Part shown: one piece after another, positions 25,073 to 36,800 of the stretch
Position numbering within the stretch: position 1 is the stretch's first letter
How the letters are laid out: each line of letters starts with the position of its first letter
Assembly: GCA_963281155.1 (NCBI GenBank)
Contig: CAUJLY010000004.1
Location: 4,154,001 to 4,218,000, forward strand
Origin: Rhabditophanes sp. KR3021
Lineage: Eukaryota; Nematoda; Chromadorea; Rhabditida; Alloionematidae
DNA: 64,000 nt
Reading direction: 5' to 3'
Made by a program: the position numbers and the translations under genes
The notes under the pieces: generated by a model
The model's input: the letters and a program-made list of their open reading frames with translations, nothing else
The model's database searches: none
What the model was told of the DNA's origin: nothing

Positions 25073-25381
25073 ATATGTTTAATTTTGATTGTCTTTTTAA
25101 TAAAGTTGGTTGTTCGTACCTATTACACCAGATATCAAAATATATATTGAACATATTTCTTGAAGGAAAAATAATCTCAGGCTCGGAACAGCCGTTGTAG
25201 ACAAGTCTGCAAGAGTCGATAAAATAAGGCATATCAGACCAATTATAATCTGGCATTCGGATAGACACTTGATTGTACCTTCCAAACTTGGTAAATCATT
25301 CATTATTCCCATTGTCTTTCCAACTAATTTATCTCCCACCTGTAATGGTAATTTTGATAATAAATTTCGAAGCCACGGCAT
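25059..25381 (-). CDS. Possible small two-exon gene, 90 aa
   Basis: Minus strand: 25381-25340 (PWLRNLLSKLPLQ after Met) and 25286-25059, using a GTGGGA donor and an ACCAAG acceptor (53-bp intron). The joined frame has good protein composition (RMPDYNWSDMPYFIDSCR, SEPEIIFPSRNMFNIYFDIW, then a basic tail). It could be a small mitochondrial or membrane-associated protein, but I recognise nothing. Without this intron the upstream frame runs into a hydrophobic alternative frame of about equal length, so the model is weak. Its last codons overlap the end of the plus-strand island. Confidence 0.3.
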
Positions 25382-25399
25382 ATTATTGCAAATATTCAA

Positions 25400-26237
25400 T
25401 ACGAGGATATTTTATTTACGTAAAATGTATAAATGAGACACACATGCAATCTCACTTTACTAAACACTACCATTTTTGCTATAAATAAAAGGAAATGACT
25501 CAATTTTGATAAAATGTGTTATACTTTTTGAAAACAAAAATAATGCGTGCACAAAAGCCGACTTTTGGAAATTTAAACGACACATCAATAGTGAACTATT
25601 ACTAACCAAAATATACTTTTCATTGAAAGTCAAGATTCAAATATATAGGCAAATGCCTCATACTTTAAATAAACTTGTCACACTTCTGCGCATCAATGTT
25701 ATTTGACGTATTTGTTTTAAAATAATGCGCAAAATATTATGATATAATATACCATATTAGTAGGTTAATATGCTAATAAACACGCATTTACATTATATCT
25801 AGGCGTTAGTCTGTAAATACATAACACACATCAACTTATGAATACTTTTTTGAACTAATTCGGTAAAGACTATTCATTTGATGAGTTTGTGCTGTAATAT
25901 TATATCTTTTCAACAAGAATATCGAGTAAATAATGTTACGCTGGCATTTTTCTATATTTAGACATCTATAAGATATTTAAATACCAGAAAAACATGCTAT
26001 TTGTTTGAAAAATAATAGTATACTGCATATTAAAACAACTTGTTCAAAGCACACAAATGTAAAGTTAAGAAGTTTAATGGTTTAAAAATTCTTTGCAATA
26101 AATAAGTTAATTGTAGTAATGTGAAATGTAAAAATGTTCTTAAAGTATTATAATCAAAATATACTTAAGTTAGTAATATAAATTGCCACCCGACGATTTT
26201 ACACTTTTTACAATAAATTAAGTATGTACTTGCATAT
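25400..26237. other. Intergenic, nothing recognised
   Basis: A+T-rich spacer before the 3' end of the SLC17-type gene. A plus-strand open frame at 25506-25706 has no coding features and is taken as chance. Confidence 0.5.
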
Positions 26238-27930
26238 CTAGACAGCATCATTTAGTTGAGTTTTGATAATTGGTGTAAATTCTTGTTTGAAAAGTGCATC
26301 ATTTGGTATTTTTGCGAATGTGAATGGTTGAGGCTTATCTGAACAAAAGATGCAAAAAACAATATTTCCACAAATTAGAATGATAGAAATTATGAAAAAT
26401 ATAACTTTCCATTCTTCAATCGTATTATTTGTGGTATATTTTGATACGAATGTGCTAACAGTAATCATTCCAATGCTAATAAAAATTTGAACTATGGCCA
26501 TTACAAAATCGGTGAATCTTCTAGCACATAGTGTTGCGCTTTTCATAGCTCCTAGACATATTAATCCTAGGCAACTAAGTGATAACGTAAACATCAGTAG
26601 CGCTATACTAGATTGATCGGAGTTTATGAATGCTAATGGCAATAAGAAGACAGCCCCTCCAATACTAGAAAGTGAGTTAAAAAATTTTATCTTATTAATG
26701 GATGATAAGAATGTTGTTCTATTTGAAACTGCTCCAAGTATTAATTTCGTTAATAATTGCATAGAGGCGGGGAGAATCGCTCCAAGTCCTGTATTATGGA
26801 TGTTAACATTAAGCACTTTGTTTAGAAACGTTGGCATAAATTGACCTATAACTTGGAAGCCAAATGAATTCGCCAAAAAAGCAATCCAGATAGCCCATAT
26901 AGCTTTTGATCTAAAAATGTCCTTGTATGGTATATGACTCCTGTCTTTCTTACTAATTTTGGATAAGCCTTCTGTGATGTATTCCTTTTCCACAGATGAC
27001 ACACATGGATGTATTCTAGGAGAATCTCTGAAGAAAATAAGAAATAGTCCTATCAAGGGAAGTGTCAATAAACCATGGGTGTGAAACACCGACGCCCATC
27101 CGTGTAGAACACATAAATTTGCAGACATTGGATAGGTCAAAACTTGTAACTGTCCGGAAGAAGACAAAAGAGTTAAGAAATTGCCAACTTCATTAGAAGG
27201 AGCCCAGTTAGAACTAACGAATCCCATCATTACCATCACCGAGCCTGCCGCTAAACCTTGGATTATACGTAATGGAATCATCCACAAAACATTAACCTGT
27301 GGTAAATAACCCATCAAAATAGTTGCTATTGAGGAAAATGTAAGTAACGAAGAAAATACAGCTAAAGCTCCGAAGTAATGAATTGCATAGACAACAGCAA
27401 TAGGTGCTAATATTGTTCCAATGCCACTGGAAGCAAATACAGTGGAAATTTCACCTGAACTCATTTTAATAGAACTGGCCTAAATCAATTTTATAAACAT
27501 TTTTAAAAATCACCTACTAAGTGGGTTTCGGTATGATTTGTCATACAAATAACGTTGAAATTAAATACTAATTCATTTGATCTAGAAATATTGCTTGCTT
27601 ATCATAAAAAATAAAAGTATAATACCTTGCCATGGACATGCAGATTGTTGCCATCAGTAAAATGAAATATCTCGTATGACCAAAAAAATGGAAATTTAAT
27701 TTATGCAACGCTTTATCAACGAAATTGTATTTTTTGTACAGGCGTTTTGTATGCTTTGTTTGAGAAACAAGATGTTGAGATTCTACTAATTTTTGAGACA
27801 GGTAAACGACATTGTGAATTTCTCTTGCAACTTCACTGTCAATTGATGTAATTGTCAAATTGTTTTCTGTATCGGAATTGGTGCTGTCACTAATATATAT
27901 AGAGTTGTTTCCAGAGGGGACAGCTAGCAT
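26238..27930 (-). CDS. SLC17-type major facilitator transporter
   Basis: Exons on the minus strand: 27930-27626, 27581-27518 and 27479-26238 (introns 44 and 38 bp), giving 536 aa. The SLC17 family (sialin, vesicular glutamate and phosphate transporters) moves organic anions with H+ or Na+. The N-terminus is a polar cytosolic tail. Helix 1 is FFGHTRYFILLMATICMSMAR, then FNFNVICMTNHTETH, the family's usual first loop, across a 21-codon second exon. About 12 helices are visible in total (for example MIPLRIIQGLAAGSVMVMMG, KAIWAIWIAFLANSFGFQVI, VIFFIISIILICGNIVFCIF). The family's usual PGG before helix 3 and W-x-P-P after GxxxG are altered here (GLAAGSVMVMMGFVSSNWAP), so substrate cannot be inferred. 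The start is the Met of LAVPSGNN; 30 more in-frame codons lie upstream. Confidence 0.82.
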
Positions 27931-29843
27931 TTTGAAATCGTAAAGTGGCAAGAACAATGTTCTCTGAAAAGTAAATTTGATCATCAATATTTGTTTATAC
28001 GTAAAATAAGCTTGGATCAATGATGTTTAATGTCAAATATCAATTACACTTTTGATAAAATCGTTATGACGTATCAATGGCACTATTATGGGTAAATAAA
28101 TATTTACAAATCATGGAAGCTTTGATAATCCAATTCATAGGCTTTCACAATAAAATCATCTTGTCTAATATTACTTGGGGACCTTAATTTAACATTATAT
28201 CTGCTTCGAAAAAATAATCAAGTAGACATTGAATGTCAACTGAAATGTTAAGTTAACGTGACTACGACCGGAAATAAAATGGAATGAGTATCTTAGAAAA
28301 ATATGAGTAATAATTTAATTTCTTTTAAACACAAATAATTATTTGAAGATATAGTTGTTTGTGAGGAAGGGAAACAACAACATAATATCTAGTATCTCCA
28401 GAAAAACTAAAGTGATCAGAGTTACATAATTTGCAAGTAGTTATCGAGGAAAATAAATAGTATTTTTATGAAATGATTGTTTCTATGTGCTGAGTATTAT
28501 GAAGTATAGTGGAATATGGTAGAAGCCAATGTAGACCAGAATATTTACTCAGCTGATTATTAACCTAAAAATGAAATTCTTCATTGACATTCGCAAAAAA
28601 GACACATTGTTGAGCGGACATATCAAAAATGATTACTTAGTACATACATATTTATGCTTTGAAGCCAAGTTGAGATTTAAAAGTATAGCTTCTCATAAAC
28701 AACAATTAGATTCAGTGAATATTTAATATTATTTGTTTTGATATGGAAACTGAATGCAAGGTATATTAATTATTGATATTATTTGAGTTGTCCTACAAAG
28801 GCATCAAGTTAAATGTAGTGTCTTTAAAGGCAAATGAACAAGCAATATCAAAGAAAATAAATACTTTGGACATGTCGATAATATAAGATTTAACTTAACT
28901 AGTTCGGCCATCAAATTAATTTGAGGAAAATGCATACTTCAAAATCCAATTTTTATCAATTAAAGACAAGTCTCCGTTACAATAAAATATTATGTAACAT
29001 CACTTTGTTTATTATTGAGTCAAGAATTTAAAAAAATGACGAAATATCCAACTTAATCGCAGCACCAGTACATTTTGAAACTAACTTATAAGCCAACCGT
29101 TGTCAGAGAGTATGAATGTAAAGTGCATCTTTTCTATTCCTAATGTGTTATTAAATGTTGAGTGTAAAAGATTTGAAATTCATTTTGTTTAAAGTACATT
29201 GTTGTGCCAAACCATATTTTTATTTACAATAGATATGCACTTTTAAAAATATTCAAACGTCAATGAGATTAAAAATGCCGAAAGGAACAGATCAAATTAA
29301 TTACCAGAATGTAAGCGAGCTCATATAATTAACACTTTATTGCGCAAGAAGATGATATTACTCCATTGTCTGTTACTTTCCTTTATCTACTCATGTATTT
29401 GTTAATAAAAGCTTTTTAATTGAAATGGCTAGTAATTATTAGATAAATCCATAATAAATCTGCAGATGGTGGTCATTCTTTCAAACAGAATGTATTTAAA
29501 CAGCTGTTGCGCATGTCTCAGAAAGACTTTTTAAATAATTGTACCACAAATCGCTTAACTATTTAATTTAGAGAATAGGTTAATGCATAGTTCATTTTGC
29601 TTTGGTCGACTTTGGTTTGATTAGTTTTGTTGCGTGATTAATATGATTCGAAAGTATTTTAATCTACCACATTATCATATAAAAGACCATCACTACCGCA
29701 ACAGTCTTTTTAGGCGCCAAAATTAATCAAACTCAAATCAATACAAACAGTATTTCCTTTTGCGGTCACTTGGTGTCTTTATAACTGTAAATATTGTGCT
29801 TAATATATTATTTTATTTCAGATTTTTACCACAAGTTATTAAA
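27931..29843. other. Intergenic and 5' region, nothing coding recognised
   Basis: About 1.9 kb of A+T-rich DNA. Its right end holds the probable promoter and untranslated first exon of the next gene: CATATAAAAG at 29676-29685, and a 35-bp intron-like stretch at 29787-29821 with GTAAAT donor and TTATTTCAG acceptor. Confidence 0.45.
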
Positions 29844-30143
29844 ATGGATTCTACTAACGAGATCAATGTTGTTATTACTCCGAAATCAAATGATACAAAC
29901 AAACGTCCTGATACAAATATGAGTAATGATAATGGAGAAAGTAAGGAGAAAATGCCATTGCCTGCTTCCGTTGTTAATTCCCCAACCGACAGCATGTTTT
30001 CTCCATGCACTCAAAAGTTATTTGGAAATCAATCTCGAATCAAAAAGTCAGCAGCTTCACAATCCCACCCATTAAATATTCTCCGAATGAAACAAAGACA
30101 ATTTCCATTATCCAATTTAGCCAAGACTGACGAAGAAAAATAA
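29844..30143 (+). CDS. Small disordered, probably phosphorylated protein, 99 aa
   Basis: A single coding exon beginning at ATG 29844, just after the TTATTTCAG acceptor at 29821. The sequence is Asn/Ser/Lys-rich and without hydrophobic runs, so it is intrinsically disordered and cytosolic or nuclear. Its most distinctive part is SPTDSMFSPCTQKLFGNQ, with two Ser-Pro sites that proline-directed kinases could use, then RIKKSAASQSHPLN and a Gln/Arg-rich stretch. I cannot assign a family with confidence. A TATA-like CATATAAAAG sits about 160 bp upstream, so transcription may start near 29710 and the acceptor would then close a 5' untranslated intron. Confidence 0.6.
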   Translation: MDSTNEINVVITPKSNDTNKRPDTNMSNDNGESKEKMPLPASVVNSPTDSMFSPCTQKLFGNQSRIKKSAASQSHPLNILRMKQRQFPLSNLAKTDEEK

Positions 30144-30505
30144 CTACTAAAAACTATAAATTATCTATCCATTCCTGTAACTGCTTATTAAAAGCCATTT
30201 TTTACCTTATTATTTATCTATAACAAATAAACGATTGGGGTAGAAATTTATTATAAGTAAAAATTGAACCAAATTGTATTTAACAGACTTAAAGTAATTA
30301 ATGTGATTTATCAAGGCAATTGTTTTCTGATTACACAATGATGAATTGTGCTGTTGATTACACTAATCACATAGAAAGCTTTAATATTGAGTGAGTAAAG
30401 TATTGTTGTTCATCTTATTGTTAAAAAGGCACGTATGATATTGTCAGTACATTTGAAAGTGGGATATCCAACTGCTAATCTTATTATTTTATTATCATTC
30501 TAGAG
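30144..30505. promoter_or_regulatory. Promoter region of the transthyretin-like gene
   Basis: About 360 bp. The ATCATTCTAG acceptor ends at 30503, two bases before the ATG, which suggests spliced-leader trans-splicing. No TATA box in position. A TTTATCAAGG (GATA-type) site lies at about 30307-30316. Confidence 0.45.
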
Positions 30506-31018
30506 ATGAAATCTGTTATTCTAGCAATCCTTGCTTGTATTGCAATTTTCCGATATGTTGAATGTCAGGCTGCAATGAGAGCTGCTTCTGTGAAGGGAAA
30601 ATTGGTGTGTGGCAAAGTCCCAGTTGAAGGTAATAAAACATCATTTGAACTAATATATTTTTTAGCTTGGATTCGTATTTACAGAACCAAGGAAAATCAA
30701 GGACCAAAGCAAATTATTGATAATCGGGAAGCTTCAGACTCAGGATTTTTCGAAGTTGGAGGAAACACAAATGGATTTGCACTGAATGAAACAAGTATGG
30801 CTCCATACGTCAAAATTTACCACAAATGCGATGTCCCAGAAAAGAAAAAGGAAGAATATCGAACTTTTGGATTTACTGTTCCATCCAATTTTGTCACCAA
30901 CGGGAGAATAGCTAAAAAAACTTATGACTTCGGAACCGTCAATCTTGAACTTGCATTCCCAAAGGAAACTAAAGACAAAAAATTTGTCAAAAATCCAGAA
31001 GCAGTAGTACCTGCCTAA
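30506..31018 (+). CDS. Transthyretin-like (TTR) secreted nematode protein
   Basis: Exons 30506-30629 and 30666-31018, separated by a 36-bp intron, give 158 aa. This nematode-specific family has a transthyretin/prealbumin-type beta-sandwich and is secreted. One C. elegans member (TTR-52) bridges apoptotic cells to engulfment receptors; most have no known ligand. The signal peptide is KSVILAILACIAIFRYVEC. The core reads VKGKLVCGKVPVEGAWIRIY, then FFEVGGNTNGFALNE, YVKIYHKCD and KTYDFGTVNLEL, all family hallmarks, with the two conserved cysteines (LVCGK and HKCD). The intron is a multiple of three and has no stop, so the unspliced frame runs through. Alignment with the family shows those 12 residues (GNKTSFELIYFL) do not belong. 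Confidence 0.9.
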   Translation: MKSVILAILACIAIFRYVECQAAMRAASVKGKLVCGKVPVEGNKTSFELIYFLAWIRIYRTKENQGPKQIIDNREASDSGFFEVGGNTNGFALNETSMAPYVKIYHKCDVPEKKKEEYRTFGFTVPSNFVTNGRIAKKTYDFGTVNLELAFPKETKDKKFVKNPEAVVPA

Positions 31019-31078
31019 GATTCATTAAATAATAGATTGCATTAAAGTCATTTTTTGGATACGTCAATAAATCGTCAA

Positions 31079-32296
31079 TCATTCTAAAGAGTATTCGTTG
31101 TTAGAGTTTTCTATTGCAAAAGCGATTGAATCTGAGAGATCGTCTTCGGTCAAAACGAAGAAACAATTAATTAAAGCGTCATTAATATGAGGGATAATCT
31201 CATCGGTTCCTTGGCATCCCGCTGCACTTGTATACATTATCATGTTGCTATCTTTTTCTCCAAGAAAACTTTCATTAAATTCATTGTCGTTCCATTTATT
31301 ATTGCACCAAAAAACAGTTGGTCCGTCATCGACACCCATCTCAACCACACTGGGTTTTTCTTGCCCATTCCAATGGAAGCTATTCCAGTCGTCCCCGTCT
31401 AAAGCTTCATCAGCACACTGGTGTGAATTGCTTTGGTCTTCTTCGTCATCATTCATCTGCTCGCTAATGAAATGTATAATTGTTCCACTAACTGAACAAG
31501 ATGACCTTGGCTCGTCAATATTTTCACTTTCACACTGACCATCTTCACAGCAACTACTATTGCTGGCTGAAAGGACATTTTTGGAAGTGTCATTATTTTG
31601 TGTACAAGAATAATTATTACATTTATTATTATCAGTTACAGAATTATTTAAGATGGAATACAATGGTTTGTGCAGTAGGTGACTTTTATCCTTCACAATA
31701 TCTTGCAAGTACTTATCAATAAAATCAACTGAGCACATTTGGTTCATTTGTAGGCGCATTTTTTCTATTTCAAGGTTTGGGTTGTCGGTTTGATGTGTAT
31801 TATTAAAAATGGAATATATACTGTTATTGAGAGGGTGTTTGATGTTGTCACAAATTGATCGCAAGTAACTTTCAATATAGTCTGAAGAAAGTTCCTTTTG
31901 ATCGGTCTGAATTATCATAGTGTCATTGAATGACTTATTCTTTATGAAGTTTTGTAAGGGACGAAAGTTGTTGAAAATAATTTTCTTAAAATATTTATTT
32001 AAGAACTTATATTCAGTAGATTGTTGTTTTCGGTTGGCGTCAACAATAGAGGACATTGATTGGCTTCCATAAAAAAATTTTATTTTGCTAAATTTAACCA
32101 AAGGTGTTGAAGTTCTAAAATAATCTGTGTCGCTTGTATGTGACAAAGAGGAACTGTCAACATCATCTATATATGGAATTTGTGATATTTTGTTATTCCA
32201 AAAAAATATACAATCATGATGGTGAGCGTCATGTGGATCATAAATAGTGGATGATTCGTCTAACCAGGATTCACAAACAATATTTGACAGAGACAT
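31079..32296 (-). CDS. Acidic orphan protein with internal repeats, 405 aa
   Basis: A single exon, starting at the Met of SLSNIVCESW; an in-frame Met 12 codons upstream gives a hydrophobic leader but has poorer context. The chain is Asn/Ser/Asp/Glu rich. Three related segments occur: EYKFLNKYFKKIIFNNFRPL, DYIESYLRSICDNIKHPLNN with SIYSIFNN, and DFIDKYLQDIVKDKSHLLHK with PLYSILNN. Near each end there is a FWNN/FWCNN motif (CIFFWNNKIS and TVFWCNNKWN). Late parts are very acidic (EQMNDDEEDQ, EALDGDDWNS). No signal or membrane segment is visible in the chosen start, so it is probably intracellular. I recognise no family. Short plus-strand frames over it are shadows. Confidence 0.65.
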   Translation of the reverse strand: MSLSNIVCESWLDESSTIYDPHDAHHHDCIFFWNNKISQIPYIDDVDSSSLSHTSDTDYFRTSTPLVKFSKIKFFYGSQSMSSIVDANRKQQSTEYKFLNKYFKKIIFNNFRPLQNFIKNKSFNDTMIIQTDQKELSSDYIESYLRSICDNIKHPLNNSIYSIFNNTHQTDNPNLEIEKMRLQMNQMCSVDFIDKYLQDIVKDKSHLLHKPLYSILNNSVTDNNKCNNYSCTQNNDTSKNVLSASNSSCCEDGQCESENIDEPRSSCSVSGTIIHFISEQMNDDEEDQSNSHQCADEALDGDDWNSFHWNGQEKPSVVEMGVDDGPTVFWCNNKWNDNEFNESFLGEKDSNMIMYTSAAGCQGTDEIIPHINDALINCFFVLTEDDLSDSIAFAIENSNNEYSLE

Positions 32297-33850
32297 TTTT
32301 AGAAAATTAGTAATAATCATTAATATTAGCAAATATTTATTTTAATTGAATAATTATGTCATAACATTTATTGTTAAGCATGAATAATTTAATGCAATTT
32401 GTGGGAAAATATGTTAGTGGAATGAAAAAGTACTAGTTTAATAAAATACATTTTCAATTTGCCTTAACGCGCAGGATTATTTTGCACCCCGCCTTCACAG
32501 AAATGATCGTGATACTTATATAGTTCTTTGATATTATTATGCTGTTTTGAACAAATTGTAAATGTTATTTTTAAGGTCTTTGTATAAAATGTGTTTTCAA
32601 CAACAATATATATTTAGAAGACAAGCAAAATATTTAATGAGATTAAAATATGTATCTGTAATAGTGTTATTTGTTACCAGCTTTAATTACATCCAATTAT
32701 TGTTGCATAAAATAAAAGTTACGATCAAGGTTTTATGTTTATATAGCTTAATAAAAAGAATACAAATATATTTTAAGAATGAAAGAAGATTTGGTTTTAC
32801 AATAAAGAAACTAAATAAAGATGATAATTGGATTTCCCGTAGGTTATAATTGAGAAATTAGAAATTCTCAAAATACTTCACAACCATTTTTTAAACAATA
32901 GAACGACAATCATTATTGATAAAATGGAAGCATATGAGGATTGGATAATGAGAAAAGAGGGAATCTGTGTATACTACTGCGAAAATAATTGTTAAAATGA
33001 CTGAAAATGTCAAATTGCTTAAATTGTTTACTAATATGTATTATACTAAAAATGACTAATTATTATACAAAACCGTTTGGATTAATGTACCGGATTATTG
33101 ATAAAAGCTATACATAAGCTACTCCATAATATATTCGAATTGTTTGATACAACAAAAATGCACTGGGTGATATTTAAAAAACACTAACGGAAAACAGGTA
33201 GGCACTGAGATCACAATGCCATTAACAAAAATGTTCCATTGACTCTTCTGCGACATTTCGATCTCCAAATTTTATTCTGTACCTAAATATTCAAATTGTT
33301 AATAATCATGTAAATAACTATTTTCCGTATTTTTTAAACAATTCCATAGAAGGATTGCACCTTATTATGTTTAGATATAAACAATTTAATCAAAAGCATT
33401 TAATTTCCAACTCTTTAGGCATCACTTATTTTAATTCGAGATAGAAATATTAGTAGGAGTACAATCATATTGTAAAATACCCGATTGTAACTTAAAATTA
33501 GCAAATGTAAACATTTCAGAATTAGGAACCTTAAATTGTTTTTAAAACTTGGTGCTTATTACTTGGATTCGAATGGGAGAAAGAATCATGTTTTTGAGTA
33601 AAATAACTTTAGATTAAATAAATGTTCATAAGGCTGAAATTTCGGATACAATCCTTAAAGTAGCATCAGAGAAATGTATCTAGTTAACTATTAAATCAAC
33701 TTTTGTATTAATTTCATTTTAATCAAGTATTTTAAACTAACCATTACTTTTATCTAATTTAAAAATATTAAATTTTTACATATTTTGAGGTGGAATCTAT
33801 TCTCACACTTGATAATCACTTAATTAAGACCTCTGCGCACTTGTCGTTTG
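32297..33850. other. Intergenic, no gene supported
   Basis: A+T-rich. A plus-strand open frame at 32562-32849 (95 codons, Ile/Leu/Tyr/Lys-rich) has no domain, start context or splice partner. I treat it as chance. Confidence 0.45.
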
Positions 33851-36800
33851 TTATAATTTTCTCTTCTTCTGTCTCCTAAAATTAAAAATTGATTACTTGT
33901 ATTCCAAAGGCTAAACTTTCATATTACAATACCAGACTCTAATGACCTCCTGCTCTAAACCAAGTTCTTGTGATATCTTGAAAATTTAAAATAATTATTA
34001 TTGGATATTAAAGTGTAAATTTAAGCAAACTATATACCAAAGGTTTCTTTTTAAAAAAATATATTTTGAATTTAACATATTATTTACTTTCAAATTTGTT
34101 GTCGTTAATAATGTATTCAAGTTGGAACGTTTACTCATTTTTTGCCTTTTTATTTTAGGTGTCCACTCATTCAAATGGAGTTAACTATGGGGAAAGCGAT
34201 GTGAATAAAAGTTTTGAGAGAAATAAGGATGAAATGACTGTGACTTTTGGAATGAGATAGCTACCTCACGAAGCCAATAGAAAGAAGCACCTGCCGTGGA
34301 AGAAGCGTCTCTATCTGTTGGAAGAGTTTACGATGTACGCAGATTTTGTCAAGACGTTTGTAAATCAAATCAAAATGCTTGAATTAAGACAAGAATTGGT
34401 TAACTACATATGTTCTAAGCAGGGGTTTTATGAAGAAAGTTTCGCTAAAGAAAGATGTTTAGGAAATGTTGAAGTAATGTCGTCTATTTTTAACAATGTG
34501 GGATTAAGCAAAGATGATATATCAACATTATTCTATGAATTTACTCGGGCCAAAATTATTACAAATAACATAAGAAGTGGATGTAAACCAATATCAGCAT
34601 CTTACTCTAAATTGTTCTACCATCTGTCATACGCGTTGGCCACAGATGTTGACTTTAAGGCAAGGGTAGTAGCGATACTTATGCTGATTAGGAATGTCAT
34701 TAACCGATTGGAAATATCCGATCAAATTGATGGGAGCTTAACAAGGTAGATAGGCTGCCAGTAAGATCAGATATTAAGAGATCGAGTCCGAGTTTGTAAA
34801 ATTTGGTTAGCAGAAAGAAGTCTAAATTGGACAAGATCAAGACCATCCGGCTGACATTCTTTAACCCAAACTTCAAGTGCTTACTAAAGAACTAGCTGAA
34901 AACGTCGAGTTTATCTTAATTGAAAAATTCGAGGGTCAGATAACGAATTGTGATCACGGCAAATGCTCCATGCCCGACGCCTACTTGCTCAATCCTATCA
35001 ATTCATGTGCAGTCGCCGACATCTTGACCGAAAGATGTTTAAACTCAAGATGATTAGTGATGAGTAATTTAATATATTATTTCGATTCCCTCTTTTAATT
35101 CAAATAAATATTTTGACTCCCTGTCTAATTTACCTTAGCCATTTTATCATGATCAGGTCGTTCGTCAATATTGAAAGATCTATTCAAAAACTCCCGTTGT
35201 GAGGCATCAAGATTTGTTCTTTTCCGGCGTTTTTTTAAATTTGCAATCATTGAAGAATCATCTGAGGAACGACGTTTGTTGCTAAAGGAAGTTTCGAAAG
35301 AATTACTGTCTTCCGAAGATTCATTTTTTGCCATCAGTTTATCAGTGTTGTTATGAAAATACTAAAACAATTTATATTCACTAAACCAAACAATCAAAAC
35401 ATACACTGAGGTGCAATTTTTGCTGATTAATTTCTTCAGCGGATTTACCTTCCTGAAATTATTATTTAGACGTATTAATATTGTTCGTTTAAATGTAAAT
35501 TTTAAGTAAACTATATACCAAAGGTATCGTTTTAAAAGAACATTTTTTGAATTTTTAATATTAGTTACTTCTAAATTTGTTGTCGTTTGTTATGTTTTTG
35601 TGAACAAGCCTGGTTATTCCTATGGTGATTGTGGAAAAGGGCCATTATGGTTATGAAGTTGATGTTATTATTTGATACCAATCAAACTTTGTTTGAGTCT
35701 CTCTTCAATCGAGCAAACAAGAAGGCTCACCACACACGTGGAAAGAACAGATACTGCACTTTCTGTGAAGTTTACTTTTCTTAGCTTGATCATTTCAATA
35801 ACGCAACATGCGGTGTGTTGGATGCTCAAATAAAAGAGGCCAGAGAATCTACTAAGACTATACTGTTACACAGTTGTTGGATTTGTTGATTGAGAAGACT
35901 GCCGGTGAGGTAGGAAAAATGAGTTTCTAGTTATCAAGACTAAGGATGGAAGGGAATATGGAGGTGTGAGAGGTTATAATGCTGTAAATAAGTTTAGCAG
36001 GTACGATATGCACAAGCAAACTTCGTGGCAACGGTCTCTTGTCAATCAAAGAAGAAGCCACCATCAAATCTTGGGATCAGTGCCGAGTTAATGGTGAAGA
36101 GGAGATTGTGGAGGTTCGATTCTTCAAGCTGAACGGTCAAATGTGGTATCCCGCTAAAGCTGTCTTTGCTCTTGAAAGGATATTTATCTACCTTTGAAGA
36201 TTCCCTCAATCTGAAAATGGGTAATATCTCTTTGGAATTTGTTAGCAATCTCAAGCACAGACAAGTGAAAGAACTGGGTCGACATCTGAGAAATGTTATT
36301 AATGCTGAAGATGTTGGCTATACAATGGCAAGACCTGTTACAACTCTGTTTTACAAACCCACGTAGGAATGCAAGAAATGCCACCTCAAATTTACTAATG
36401 AAGTACTGTTTGAAGCACATTCTCAACAATGGAGATTTGTTTGACAGAAAGGAGCCACGAATAGACAAGATTAAGAATCATCCTGCAGAAACTCTTCATC
36501 TTAAGTTGCCGGTACCCACGAAAGAATTAGCAGAAAACTTAGAGTTTATCTTTGTCGAAAGATTCAAGCAACAAAACACCAACTGTGATCATGCCTGATG
36601 TCTACTTGCTTAATAGTGCCAATGCATGCGCTGTCGCCGATCTCTTGACCAAGCAAATGCTCGATCTTCAAATTATGACTGACGTTTAATTTAATTTGTT
36701 GTTCTATCTTTAATAAATTTGTTTTCCCTTTAATAAATTTGTCCCCCTTTAAGTCTTTACCTGTAGAAGTCTTTCCGTAACAGTTATCCATTCTGCCAAT

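Noticed and set aside
32562..32849. 95-codon plus-strand open frame
   Set aside because: Composition is that of A+T-rich chance frames (Ile, Leu, Tyr, Lys), with no domain, splice partner or promoter.
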